Source: Caulobacter soli
GTDB lineage: Bacteria > Pseudomonadota > Alphaproteobacteria > Caulobacterales > Caulobacteraceae
DNA: 64,000 nucleotides
Assembly (NCBI RefSeq): GCF_011045195.1
Contig: NZ_CP049199.1
Span: 2,418,001 to 2,482,000 of the forward strand
Direction of reading: 5' to 3'
In this document: piece after piece, positions 1-8,395 of the stretch
Position numbering within the stretch: position 1 is the first letter of the stretch
How the letters are laid out: every line of letters starts with the position of its first letter
Notes under the pieces: model-generated
The model's database searches: none
The model's input: the letters and a program-made list of their open reading frames with translations, nothing else
What the model was told of the DNA's origin: nothing
Position numbers and translations under genes: made by a program

Positions 1-672
1 ATGGATCTGCCGTCGGCGGCGCACAAGACCCTGCCGCTGCCCAGCATCGTCGAGGTCACCAACCTGGACAACGGCCGCAAGATGCAGGTCCGGGTCAATG
101 ACCGCGGTCCCTTCGTCGACGGCCGCATCATCGACCTGTCCAAGGCCGCCGCCGAGCAATTGGGCTATGGTCGGGCGGGCGTCGCCCATGTCCGCGTCCG
201 CTATATCGGTCCGGCCGGCAAGACGCCGTTCGACCAGCGTCGGATGATCGCCGCGGCTCCGCCGCCGGCCGAGCCGGGCTACGCCCCGCCGCCCAAGACC
301 CAGGTCTATGCGGGCGGCCTGCCGCCGGCCCAGCCGGCCTATGGCCCACCGCCGCCGCCCAAGCTGGCCGATCCGGACTTCACGCCCTACGCGCCGCCGT
401 CGCCGGCTCCAGCGATTCCCACCGAGTCGACGGTGGTCGCTGAAAGCGCCTACCGCGTCCAGGCCGGCTCGTTCGCCAGCCGCGACAACGCCGAGCGCGC
501 GGCGGCTCAACTGGGCGGGGCCGGAGAGGCCTCGGTCGAGCCGGTCCAGCGCGCTCAAGGCGTACTCTATCGTGTGGTGGTCAAGGCCGGGCCCGACGAG
601 GCCGAAGCCTTCGGCGTGCGCGATCGTGTCGCCGCCTTGGGCTTTTCCGACGCCACGGTGCTGCGCCCCTAA
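1..672 (+). CDS. rlpA: RlpA-type septal-ring protein with SPOR domain, 5' end cut off
   Basis: The readable 223 residues hold the second half of an RlpA double-psi beta-barrel, seen in AAHKTLPLP, VRVNDRGPFVDGRIIDLSKAA and LGYGRAGVAHVRV. A Pro-rich linker follows (about residues 80-140), then a C-terminal SPOR domain (about 145-222) that would bind denuded septal peptidoglycan. RlpA proteins are outer-membrane or periplasmic, and some are lytic transglycosylases acting on glycan strands lacking stem peptides. The signal peptide or lipobox and the start of the barrel are missing, so the gene begins upstream of this window and the ATG at base 1 is not the true start. It stops 54 bases before tmk in the same direction. 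The family call is firm; enzyme activity cannot be judged from a fragment. Confidence 0.9.
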   Translation: MDLPSAAHKTLPLPSIVEVTNLDNGRKMQVRVNDRGPFVDGRIIDLSKAAAEQLGYGRAGVAHVRVRYIGPAGKTPFDQRRMIAAAPPPAEPGYAPPPKTQVYAGGLPPAQPAYGPPPPPKLADPDFTPYAPPSPAPAIPTESTVVAESAYRVQAGSFASRDNAERAAAQLGGAGEASVEPVQRAQGVLYRVVVKAGPDEAEAFGVRDRVAALGFSDATVLRP

Positions 673-726
673 ACGTCGCCGCGATCACCTCTGGACAAGA
701 CGGGCGTTACGGCCGATTTGAAGCCC

Positions 727-1353
727 GTGACGCGTGGAACCTTCATCAGTTTCGAGGGCGGCGAGGGGGCTGGAAAGTCCACCCAGATCCGCCGCTTGGC
801 CGAACGCCTGAAGGCGGACGGCGCCGACGTGGTGCTGACCCGCGAGCCGGGCGGCAGCCCTGGCGCCGAGCAGATCCGCGACCTGATCCTGAACGGCGAC
901 ATCGACCGCTGGTCGCCGGTCACCGAGACACTTCTGATGTACGCCTCGCGCCGCGATCACATCGAGCGGGTGATCCGGCCGGCCCTGGAGCGCGGGGCCA
1001 TCGTGCTGTGCGACCGGTTCGCCGACAGCACCCGGGCCTATCAGGGCGCGGGCGGCGAAGCGCCGATCGGCCTGATCAAGGCGCTCGAGGAGCATGTTCT
1101 GGGCGGCACCGTTCCGGACCTGACCCTGATCTTCGACATTCCGGCCGAAACGGGCCTGGCGCGCGCCCTGGCCCGGGGCGGCGAGGCGCGCTTCGAGTCC
1201 AAGGGTCTGGCGTTCCATCAGCGCCTGGGCGAGGCCTTCCTGGAGATCGCCCGCCGCGAGCCGGAGCGCTGTGTCGTGATCGAAGCCGACGACGCCATCG
1301 ACGCGGTCTGGGCGGACGTCTGGGCGGCCGTGTCCTCCCGGCTGGGCCTCTAG
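727..1353 (+). CDS. tmk: Thymidylate kinase (dTMP kinase)
   Basis: Phosphorylates dTMP to dTDP with ATP in the cytoplasm, an essential step of dTTP synthesis. The P-loop GGEGAGKST lies near the N-terminus, followed by TREPGGSPGAEQIR, the DRFADSTRAYQGAGG segment typical of Tmk, and FESKGLAFHQRL in the LID region. At about 208 residues it is normal length. I prefer the GTG at 727 (protein MTRGTFISFEGG) because family members begin this close to the P-loop; a TTG at 718 would add three residues, and neither start has a strong ribosome-binding site. Only three bases separate it from the delta' gene, a common pairing that suggests one transcript. Confidence 0.95.
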   Translation: MTRGTFISFEGGEGAGKSTQIRRLAERLKADGADVVLTREPGGSPGAEQIRDLILNGDIDRWSPVTETLLMYASRRDHIERVIRPALERGAIVLCDRFADSTRAYQGAGGEAPIGLIKALEEHVLGGTVPDLTLIFDIPAETGLARALARGGEARFESKGLAFHQRLGEAFLEIARREPERCVVIEADDAIDAVWADVWAAVSSRLGL

Positions 1354-1356
1354 GCC

Positions 1357-2361
1357 GTGGACGCACCGCCTCATCCGCGCGACGTGTTCGGCATCGACGG
1401 CGTCGAGGCCGCCGAACTGGCCTTCCTGGACGCCCTGGATCGTGGTCGCCTGCACCACGCCTGGCTGCTGACGGGTCCCGAGGGCGTGGGCAAGGCGACC
1501 CTGGCCTACCGCATGGCCCGCCGCCTGCTCGGCGCGCGGCACGATCCGGCGTTTGGCGTCCTGGGCTCGGCCCCGACCGACGTCGTCAGCCGCCAGGTCG
1601 CGGCGCGCTCGCACCCGGATCTGATGGTGCTGGAGCGCGAGACCGACGACGGCAAGGCTCGCAAGTCGATCCCGGTCGACGAGGCTCGCCTGCTGCCGGC
1701 CTTCTTCGCCAATTCGCCGGCGATCTCGCCTTATCGCGTGGCGATCATCGACGCGGCCGATGACCTGAACGTCAACGCCGCCAACGCCGTATTGAAGACT
1801 CTTGAAGAGCCGCCGCCGCGTGGGGTGATCCTGCTGATCAGCCATTCGCCTGGCCGGTTGCTGCCGACCATCCGCTCGCGCTGCCGTCGCCTGGTGGTGC
1901 CCGCGCCGGACCTGTCCAAGGCCGCGGCCATGGTGGAGCGGCGGGCCGGCGTCTCAGCCCACGAGGCCGATCGCCTGGCGCGGATGGCCAAGGGAGCGCC
2001 GGGCCGCGCTCTGCAACTGGCCGCGGCCGGCGCCCTGGAGGCCGACGACGCGGCCGGCGAGATCCTGCGCAAGCTGCCCGATCTGGACGAAGGCGCGCTG
2101 CTGGCCATCGCCGACACCTTCCGGGGCGCGGAGGGCGCGGCGCGCTTCGAGCTGCTGTTCGATCGCTTGGGCGACCAGATCCACGCCATGGCCACCGGCA
2201 TGGCGGGGGAACGCACCCCGGCGGGCCTGGACCGCTGGGTGGCGGCCTGGGAGAAGATCATGCGCGCGCCGGGCGAGGCCGAGGCCGTGAACCTCGACCG
2301 CGCCGACGTCTTCTGGACCGCGATCATGGACTTGCGCGCCGCCGCCCGGGCGGCCATGTGA
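1357..2361 (+). CDS. holB: DNA polymerase III delta' subunit
   Basis: Subunit of the clamp loader that helps open and load the beta sliding clamp during replication. The 334-residue protein starts with GTG. It has a degenerate AAA+ P-loop (GPEGVGKATLAYRMARRLL), the internal segment VDEARLLPAFFANSP..YRVAIIDAADDLNVNAANAVLKTLEEPP, and the sensor/arginine motif ISHSPGRLLPTIRSRCRRL characteristic of delta'. The C-terminal third is the less conserved collar domain. It sits directly after tmk (3-base gap) and 4 bases before tatD, a conserved bacterial neighbourhood. Confidence 0.93.
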   Translation: MDAPPHPRDVFGIDGVEAAELAFLDALDRGRLHHAWLLTGPEGVGKATLAYRMARRLLGARHDPAFGVLGSAPTDVVSRQVAARSHPDLMVLERETDDGKARKSIPVDEARLLPAFFANSPAISPYRVAIIDAADDLNVNAANAVLKTLEEPPPRGVILLISHSPGRLLPTIRSRCRRLVVPAPDLSKAAAMVERRAGVSAHEADRLARMAKGAPGRALQLAAAGALEADDAAGEILRKLPDLDEGALLAIADTFRGAEGAARFELLFDRLGDQIHAMATGMAGERTPAGLDRWVAAWEKIMRAPGEAEAVNLDRADVFWTAIMDLRAAARAAM

Positions 2362-2365
2362 CCGC

Positions 2366-3145
2366 ATGCTCATCGACAGCCACGTAAACCTGCACGCCCA
2401 TCAGTACGACGAGGATCGCCAAGCGGTGATCGACCGCGCCCGCGAGGCCGGGATCGAACTGATGGTCACCATCTGCGACAAGATTCCGTCGTTCGAATCC
2501 GTCCATGCCATCGCCATGGCCAACGACGACATCTGGTGCACGGTCGGCGCTCACCCGCATGAGGCCAAGGACCACGTCGATCTGACGACCGAACGCCTGG
2601 TCGAGATGGCTGGCCGGTCCAAGGTGATCGGCATCGGCGAGACCGGCCTGGACTTCCACTACGACCTCAGCCCGCGCGACGTGCAGGCGAACGTATTCCG
2701 CGCCCACGTGGCGGCGGCGCGCCAGACCGGTTTGCCACTGGTGGTCCACACCCGCGAGGCGGATGACGTGATGGGCGCGATCCTCGAGGAGGAGCACGCC
2801 AAGGGGCCGTTCAAGATCCTGATGCACTGCTACACTAGCGATCCTGAACTGGCGAAGCGGGCGGCGGCGCTGGGGGCGTGGTTCTCGGTTTCGGGCATCG
2901 CCACCTTCAAGCAGGCTCAGGACGTGCGCGACATCATCGCCGACATGCCGGCCGACAAGATCATTCTCGAGACCGACTGCCCCTACTTGGCGCCCGTGCC
3001 GATGCGCGGCCGCCGCAACGAGCCGGCCTATCTGCCACACGTGCTGGACAAGCTGGCCGAGGTGCGGGGCTGGACCCGGGCCGAGGCCGAGCAGCGCACG
3101 GAAGACGCCTTCTTCGCCCTGTTCGACCGGATCCCTCGCGCATGA
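2366..3145 (+). CDS. tatD: TatD-family metal-dependent deoxyribonuclease/hydrolase
   Basis: A 259-residue TIM-barrel hydrolase of the amidohydrolase superfamily; characterised TatD proteins are metal-dependent DNases acting in DNA repair or degradation. Visible motifs are GAHPHEAKDH, IGIGETGLDFHYD, LVVHTREADDD-like (PLVVHTREADD), LMHCYTS and ILETDCPYLAPVP. The N-terminal metal motif normally reads DSHxHL; here it reads DSHVNL, so the second His of the HxH pair is Asn, although another His follows two residues later. The ATG lies 4 bases after the holB stop, and the stop overlaps the next gene as ATGA, so translation is probably coupled. Confidence 0.9.
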   Translation: MLIDSHVNLHAHQYDEDRQAVIDRAREAGIELMVTICDKIPSFESVHAIAMANDDIWCTVGAHPHEAKDHVDLTTERLVEMAGRSKVIGIGETGLDFHYDLSPRDVQANVFRAHVAAARQTGLPLVVHTREADDVMGAILEEEHAKGPFKILMHCYTSDPELAKRAAALGAWFSVSGIATFKQAQDVRDIIADMPADKIILETDCPYLAPVPMRGRRNEPAYLPHVLDKLAEVRGWTRAEAEQRTEDAFFALFDRIPRA

Positions 3146-3945
3146 CCGGAAAGCTGGAGTTCACGATCCTGGGCTCCGGCTCGTCGGGCGGCGTGCCGCG
3201 CGCGGACGGTAATTGGGGCGATTGCGACCCGGCCGAACCGAAGAACACCCGTACGCGCTGCTCGATGCTGGTGCGAAGGCCGGGCGCGGAGCCTTCGGCC
3301 GAGACAACGGTCGTCGTCGACACCGCGCCGGACTTCCGACTGCAGGCGGTAGGGGCAGGGGTCAGGCGGGTGGACGCCTGCCTGTTCACCCACGATCACG
3401 CGGACCAGGCCCACGGCATCGACGATCTGCGGCCGTTCTTCCTCAACGCCCGCAAGCGCGTCCCGACCTATATGGACGCCTATACGACGGCCAGCCTGGG
3501 GCGACGCTTCGACTACATCTTCCAGAGCCGGGGCGGCTATCCGGCCATCTGCGACGCGCATCTCATTCCGGCGCATGGCGAGCCCTGGGTGATCGACGGC
3601 CCCAGCGGCGCCATCCCGGTGACCACCTTCGACGTCGACCACGGCGAGATCCGCGCCGTCGGCTACCGGTTCGGCAAGGTCGCCTATACGCCCGACGCCA
3701 TCGGCTTTCCCGAAGAGAGCTGGGCGGCTCTGAGCGACCTGGACGTCTGGGTGGTGGACGCCCTGCGTTGGACGCCGCATCCGACCCATGCCCATGTGGA
3801 GCTGGCGTTGGAATGGATCGCCCGCGCCAAACCGCGCCGCGCGATCCTGACGAACCTGCATATCGATCTGGATTTCAACGCCTTGGCGGCAAGACTTCCG
3901 CCTAATGTCGAACCCGCCTACGACGGCATGCGCTTCGAGGTCTGA
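3142..3945 (+). CDS. Metallo-beta-lactamase-fold hydrolase, PhnP-like
   Basis: A 267-residue cytoplasmic MBL-fold enzyme. It shows TILGSGSSGGVPRADGNWG near the N-terminus, a Cys-containing segment (NTRTRCSMLV), the metal motif HDHADQAHGIDDLR (HxHxDxxH) and the late element HPTHAHVELALEWI. Relatives include PhnP, a cyclic-phosphate phosphodiesterase of phosphonate breakdown, but no phosphonate genes lie nearby, so the substrate is open. The start overlaps the tatD stop by four bases (ATGA). Pairing of tatD with this family is common in alphaproteobacteria. Confidence 0.85.
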   Translation: MTGKLEFTILGSGSSGGVPRADGNWGDCDPAEPKNTRTRCSMLVRRPGAEPSAETTVVVDTAPDFRLQAVGAGVRRVDACLFTHDHADQAHGIDDLRPFFLNARKRVPTYMDAYTTASLGRRFDYIFQSRGGYPAICDAHLIPAHGEPWVIDGPSGAIPVTTFDVDHGEIRAVGYRFGKVAYTPDAIGFPEESWAALSDLDVWVVDALRWTPHPTHAHVELALEWIARAKPRRAILTNLHIDLDFNALAARLPPNVEPAYDGMRFEV

Positions 3946-4022
3946 CGGAGTCGGTCAAGTCGACTTGAGCTCAAACTTGGCCATTGCTTGAAATACAAAT
4001 GTTTACCGCAAAATCCTCGCCC
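3946..4022. other. Convergent intergenic gap with palindrome TCAAGTCGACTTGA
   Basis: A 77-base AT-richer gap between the MBL gene and the oppositely oriented lyase gene. It contains a perfect 14-base palindrome, TCAAGTCGACTTGA, at 3955-3968. No T-tract follows at a useful distance, so it is at best a weak bidirectional terminator or a fortuitous palindrome. Confidence 0.4.
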
Positions 4023-5315
4023 TCAAGGCTTGATCGGCGCGGCCAGTAGGCGACTCAAATTCATCGGATAACGCCGCGCCAGCGTGTCAGCTTTTTCGGC
4101 CAAGCCCTTGTCGTGATAAGCTTCCGCCGCCGCCACGAACAGCGGCAGGGCCTCGGGCGTGGCGTCCTCGGGTTTCAGCTCCGGATAGGGAAAGCTGGCC
4201 TCCCGGCCGACATAGGGCGCCAGGAAGTCGAAGGCAGCGCGTAGGCCTTGGCCGTCGGTCGTCTGATAGCGCCAGAGGTCCAGGCCCACGCACCGCCCGA
4301 ACTGGGCCGTGCCGACCAAGGCTTCGAGGGCGAAGTAGCTGTAGTGCAGGGCGCGGGTGCGGGTCAGTTCCAGCGGCAGCGAACCGTTTGGCGCGACCTG
4401 GGTCGCGATCCGTCGGACGCCGGCCTCGGCCACCACCTGGCGGGCCACGGCGTCCTGCCGGGCGAACAGCGCGAAGCCCGCCAGTTGGTAATCGAACCAG
4501 ATCCCGTGATTGTTGCCGGCGGCCTGTTCCTCGCGACCGTTCGGATCGGTGCGCATCCAGGTCGCGTAGTCGGCGAACCAGTGCTCCAAGCCTTGCTGCT
4601 CGCCCTCCGACAAGGCGTTGGACGGAGCCAGCAGGCCAACGCCCTCGATCACCCGCAGCAGGCGATAGGTGTCGAGCACGCCTTCGGCCCGGCCGGTGCT
4701 GCGGCCCGGCACGCCTTGGGCGTATTTGGTGTTGGGGTTCATTCGGGTGGCCGGGTCCAGGAACCAGACACGCAACAGCTGCGCGGCCTTGGTCGCGTAT
4801 CGAATGTCGCCGGTGAAGTAGTACGCCAAGGACAAGGCCTCGACCGAAGCGCTCATCGCGTCCAGATCGCTGACATCGAACGCGTTGGTCGATCGCTCCG
4901 GATTGAATTCGCCGTCGCGGCGGAGATAGGGCTCGCCCCCCGGCTTGCTGGAATCCGGCCACCAATAGGGACCCATCGAGATGTAGTCGTGCTTGTCGCC
5001 GCTGGGCGGGGTGCGAGTCTTGTCGACCACGGTATAGGTCGGTCCGGCCAAGGCTGTGTCGGCGCGCTTGATCACGGCGGCATAGGCCGGGGCTATGGTC
5101 GGGTCGGTGCGATGGGCCTTGGCGTATTCCAGGCCCTCGGGGCTCCAGCGAAAAACGCGCCGGCCACCGAAGGCCGCCGCGGTCCCGTCGCCGCCTCTGC
5201 AAACGCCGGCGGGGGCCGCCGGAACGATCGGCTCGGCGACGGCGGGGAAAGCCAAGCCAATGAACAACAGGGCCGTGAGACCGGCGCTGGCCGCCTTCAT
5301 TCGCATGGTCATCAT
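4023..5315 (-). CDS. Exported alginate lyase-like protein (alginate lyase superfamily, PF05426 type)
   Basis: About 430 residues, with an N-terminal signal peptide (hydrophobic AGLTALLFIGLAFPAVA, likely cut after AVA), so periplasmic or secreted. An alpha/alpha-toroid lyase is indicated by GDKHDYISMGPYWWPDSSKPGG, ERSTNAFDVSDLDAMS, AGNNHGIWFDYQLAGFALF and the later LHYSYFALEAL. The NNHG and Tyr/His-rich strings match the active-site region of polyuronate lyases that cut by beta-elimination. I chose ATG 5315 because AAGGA precedes it by a normal distance; a longer reading to 5387 lacks this and hides the signal peptide. The exact substrate, whether alginate or another acidic polysaccharide, cannot be read from sequence. 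Confidence 0.85.
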   Translation of the reverse strand: MMTMRMKAASAGLTALLFIGLAFPAVAEPIVPAAPAGVCRGGDGTAAAFGGRRVFRWSPEGLEYAKAHRTDPTIAPAYAAVIKRADTALAGPTYTVVDKTRTPPSGDKHDYISMGPYWWPDSSKPGGEPYLRRDGEFNPERSTNAFDVSDLDAMSASVEALSLAYYFTGDIRYATKAAQLLRVWFLDPATRMNPNTKYAQGVPGRSTGRAEGVLDTYRLLRVIEGVGLLAPSNALSEGEQQGLEHWFADYATWMRTDPNGREEQAAGNNHGIWFDYQLAGFALFARQDAVARQVVAEAGVRRIATQVAPNGSLPLELTRTRALHYSYFALEALVGTAQFGRCVGLDLWRYQTTDGQGLRAAFDFLAPYVGREASFPYPELKPEDATPEALPLFVAAAEAYHDKGLAEKADTLARRYPMNLSRLLAAPIKP

Positions 5316-5374
5316 CCCGATCCTTCGACGCACCTTTGGGTTGGCGTCGCTTGGGCGAGAGCATAACGATCGAG

Positions 5375-5423
5375 CTGGTCCAGACAAGCCAATTGGCCTG
5401 ACCAGATGCGAAACTGGTCAGTT
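5375..5423. promoter_or_regulatory. Cluster of CTGGTC/GACCAG half-sites before the lyase gene
   Basis: Between the lyase start and the end of the efflux operon are three related elements: CTGGTC at 5375-5380, ATTGGCCTGACCAGAT at 5392-5407 and AACTGGTCAGTT at 5412-5423. TGGT-Nx-ACCA arrangements are typical operators of FadR/UxuR-class GntR regulators, which often control uronate use. No such regulator gene adjoins. The last element overlaps the stop codon of the efflux lipoprotein gene. Assignment as an operator is inference. Confidence 0.4.
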
Positions 5424-6882
5424 AAGTCGCGGCGCTTCGCCAGTCCGCGCCCGACGCCGCGAACAGTCGCACCGCGTCGGCCAGGCGTTGGCCCTGAGCG
5501 CGTACCCGCGAGGCCTGGATCTCGTGAACTCGACGCTGAGCATCCAGTACCTCCAGCAGCGTGCCACCGCCCTTGTCGTAGGCGATCCGGGCTAGGCGCA
5601 GGCTTTCGCCGGCCTGGGTCTCTGAACGGCCATAGGCGGCGATCGCCGCGTCGTCGGCCGCCAGGGCCGACAGAGCGTCGGCGACCTGGGCGAAGGCCGT
5701 CAGCACTGTCTGCTGATAACGAGCCGAGGATGCCACGGCCGCTTCGCGCGCCTGCTGCCGACGAGCCTTCAGGGCGCCGCCGTTGAAGATTGGCGCGGTC
5801 AGGCCGGCGCCGACGTTCCAGGCTGTGGCGTCGTACGAAAAGATGTCCTGCGGTTTCAACGCGCCCTGGGTCAGGGATGCGGTCAGCTTGAGGTCGGGAT
5901 AGAGATCGGCTGTCGCCACGCCGATGTCGGCGGTGGCCGCGTGCAGCTCGGCCTCGGCGGCCAGGATGTCCGGACGCTTGCGAACCAGGGCCGAGGGCAG
6001 GGCGACCGGCACGGGAGCGGCCAGGGTCAGATCAGCCAGAGTGAAATCCGGCGCGGTCCAGTCGGCCGGAGCGTGACCGACCAGCAGGGCCAGGGCGTGG
6101 CGGGCGGCGGCCAACTGACCCTCCAGGGGCGGCAGCAGGGCGCGGTCCTGCTCCAGCTGGCTCTGGGCCGAGACGCGCGCCGTGGCGGTCGAGCCGCCCA
6201 GGGCGTTGGCCTTGTGGACCAGATCGATATTGGCTTGGTCGGCGGCGATCATCTGGTTCACCGCCTCGATCTGGGCGTTGAGCGTGGCGATGGTCAGGGC
6301 CTGCAGCGCGACATTGGCCGTCAGGGTCAGGTAGGCCGCGTCGCTACGCCGGGCCTGGGCCTCGACGCGCGCGGCCGCGCCCTCGATCCGGCGCTTCTCG
6401 CCACCGAAGAGGTCCAGGTCATAGCCAACGCTTCCTCCGACCGAATAGAGGCTGAAGGTCGGGTTCTCGAGCTTGAGATCGCCGAAACTGGTGAAGCCGA
6501 AAGCCTGCAGGTTGGCGCGCTCGCGGTTCACGCCGGCCGTGGCGTCGACCTGAGGCCCAGCCGCGCCGCGCGCCTGGGCCAGGGCCGATTGGGACTGGCG
6601 CAGGGTGGCGTCGGCTTCAGCCAGGGTGGGGCTGTCGGCCAGGGCCTGGCGGATCGTGGCGTCCAGGGCGGGCGAGCCGAAGGCGTTCCACCACGGGCCG
6701 GCGACAGGCGCGGCGTCGAGACGGGCCTCGACCGGGGCGAGGTCGCCTTTGGCCGAATAGGTCGCGGTCCCTGGCGCGGAGGGCTGGGCGAAATTCGGCC
6801 CCACGGTCGTGCAGGCGCCGGCCACGGCGCTCAGGCTGACGGAAACGGCGAGGGCGGTGAGGCGCTTAGTGGTCAGCGACAT
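5422..6882 (-). CDS. Outer-membrane efflux lipoprotein, NodT/OprM family
   Basis: 486-residue TolC-like channel of a tripartite exporter. The N-terminus MSLTTKRLTALAVSVSLSAVAGAC ends in a lipobox-like VAGAC, so it is probably a lipoprotein. Two outer-membrane-efflux repeats follow, with typical strings PVAGPWWNAFGSPALDATI, YDLDLFGGEKRRIEGA, LPSALVRKRPDILAAEAEL, WNVGAGLTAPIFNGGALKARR and a C-terminal coiled-coil half ending ASGADWRS. It overlaps the upstream transporter gene by 17 bases, so it is the third gene of an adaptor-pump-channel operon. The pump is MFS-type, so the set resembles EmrAB-TolC. Confidence 0.93.
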   Translation of the reverse strand: MSLTTKRLTALAVSVSLSAVAGACTTVGPNFAQPSAPGTATYSAKGDLAPVEARLDAAPVAGPWWNAFGSPALDATIRQALADSPTLAEADATLRQSQSALAQARGAAGPQVDATAGVNRERANLQAFGFTSFGDLKLENPTFSLYSVGGSVGYDLDLFGGEKRRIEGAAARVEAQARRSDAAYLTLTANVALQALTIATLNAQIEAVNQMIAADQANIDLVHKANALGGSTATARVSAQSQLEQDRALLPPLEGQLAAARHALALLVGHAPADWTAPDFTLADLTLAAPVPVALPSALVRKRPDILAAEAELHAATADIGVATADLYPDLKLTASLTQGALKPQDIFSYDATAWNVGAGLTAPIFNGGALKARRQQAREAAVASSARYQQTVLTAFAQVADALSALAADDAAIAAYGRSETQAGESLRLARIAYDKGGGTLLEVLDAQRRVHEIQASRVRAQGQRLADAVRLFAASGADWRSAAT

Positions 6883-8395
6883 GGACGGTCTCTCCCCCCG
6901 ACTTCTTGGGGGTCTTCATGATCAGGATCAGGGGGGCGCACAGGAAAGTGACGCCCAGCATCAGCTGGAAATCGTCGACGTAGGACAACATGGCCGCCTG
7001 GCGCGAGATCAGGCCGTCGAGCCGGGCCATGGCCTCGGTCGTGGCGAAGGCCAGCGGCGCATAGGCGTGGAACAGCGGGTTGTCAGGCCGCGCATGCTCG
7101 ACCAGCTTGGCATGGTGGACCTCCAGGCCGCTGACGAAGCGGGCCTGCATGATCGAAATGCCCACGGCCGAGCCGAAGTTGCGGATCAGGGTGAACAGAC
7201 CAGCGCCCTCGGCCCGGTGCTGGGGCTGGACGGTGGCGAAGGCGATGGTGCTAAGCGGCACGAAGATCAGGCCCGTGCCGATGCCCGACAGGAAGCCGCC
7301 GATAACGATCAGGTGCTCGTCCATGGCGAGGCTGAACTGGGTCATGAACCACAGTCCCAAGGCGCTCGCGCCTAGTCCGATCGACAGCAGCGCCTTGATG
7401 GGAATCCGGCCGATCAGATGGCCGACGGTGAACATGGCGATGAACGAGCCGATGCCGCGTGGCATGCTCACCAGGCCCGTATAGGAGACCGAGTAGCCCA
7501 GCAGGTTCTGCATCAGCGGCGGCAGCAGGGCCAGGACGCTGAAGATCAGGATGCCGATGAAGAAGCCGAACACGCAACTGGTGACGAAATTGCTGTCGGC
7601 CATCAGGGTTCGGTCCACGAACGGCTTTTGCGCCGTGGCCAACTGCACCGCGAAGATCCAGAGCGCGATGACCCCGACGATCAGATAGGCCCAGATCTCG
7701 GTGGAGGCGAACCAGTCCTGGCTGGGGCCGCGGTCGAGCATGAGCTGGAAGCCGCCGATGGCGAAGGCCAGGCTGACGAAGCCCAGCACGTCGAACCGCT
7801 TATGGGCGCCCTTCTTTTCGGACAGGAACAGGAACACGCCGCAGAAGGCCAGGATGCCGATCGGCAGGTTGATGAAGAACACCCAGCGCCAGTCGAGATT
7901 GTCGGTCAGCCAGCCGCCCAGGACGGGGCCCAGCAGAGGTCCCAGCACCGCGCCGGCCGACCATGTGGCCATGGCCGAGCCGTGCTTTTCCGGCGGATTG
8001 ATGTCGAGCAGGACGGCCTGCGACATCGGCACCAGGGCGGCGCCGAACAGGCCCTGCAGCAGGCGGAACAGCACGATCTCGAACAGGCTGTCGGCGATCC
8101 CGCATAGCATCGAGGCTACGATGAAGCCGCCGATCGACGCCAACAGCACGATCTTGCGCCCCAGGCGGTCGGCCAGGAAGCCGGTGAGCGGGGTCATGAT
8201 CGTGGCCGCGACGATATAGGAGGTCAGCACCCAGGTGATCTGCTCGGCGGAGGCCGAGACGCTGCCCTGGATGTGGGGCAGGGCGACGTTGGCGATCGTG
8301 GTGTCCAGCGAGCTCATGACCGTCGCCAGCATGACGGCGATCGTGATCGGGACCCGGTTGGCCGCGTCGCCCTTGCCGGCGCCAGCCCCGGTCAT
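6866..8395 (-). CDS. emrB: MFS multidrug efflux pump, DHA2 (EmrB/QacA) family
   Basis: 509-residue inner-membrane drug:proton antiporter with about 14 hydrophobic segments. The DHA2 signatures are clear: MLATVMSSLDTTIANVALPHIQ in TM1, WVLTSYIVAATIMTPLTGFLADRLGRK spanning TM2 and motif A, RLLQGLFGAALVPMSQAVLLD, and GAVLGPLLGPVLGGWLTDNLDWRWVFFINLP (motif C region). It overlaps the adaptor gene by four bases (ATGA) and the channel gene by 17, so all three are translationally coupled. Substrates are probably hydrophobic toxic compounds; the exact one is unknown. Confidence 0.95.
   Translation of the reverse strand: MTGAGAGKGDAANRVPITIAVMLATVMSSLDTTIANVALPHIQGSVSASAEQITWVLTSYIVAATIMTPLTGFLADRLGRKIVLLASIGGFIVASMLCGIADSLFEIVLFRLLQGLFGAALVPMSQAVLLDINPPEKHGSAMATWSAGAVLGPLLGPVLGGWLTDNLDWRWVFFINLPIGILAFCGVFLFLSEKKGAHKRFDVLGFVSLAFAIGGFQLMLDRGPSQDWFASTEIWAYLIVGVIALWIFAVQLATAQKPFVDRTLMADSNFVTSCVFGFFIGILIFSVLALLPPLMQNLLGYSVSYTGLVSMPRGIGSFIAMFTVGHLIGRIPIKALLSIGLGASALGLWFMTQFSLAMDEHLIVIGGFLSGIGTGLIFVPLSTIAFATVQPQHRAEGAGLFTLIRNFGSAVGISIMQARFVSGLEVHHAKLVEHARPDNPLFHAYAPLAFATTEAMARLDGLISRQAAMLSYVDDFQLMLGVTFLCAPLILIMKTPKKSGGETVHVADH

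Noticed and set aside
685..1845. Open frame on the minus strand opposite tmk and holB
   Set aside because: Fully antisense to two recognised genes with strong motifs.
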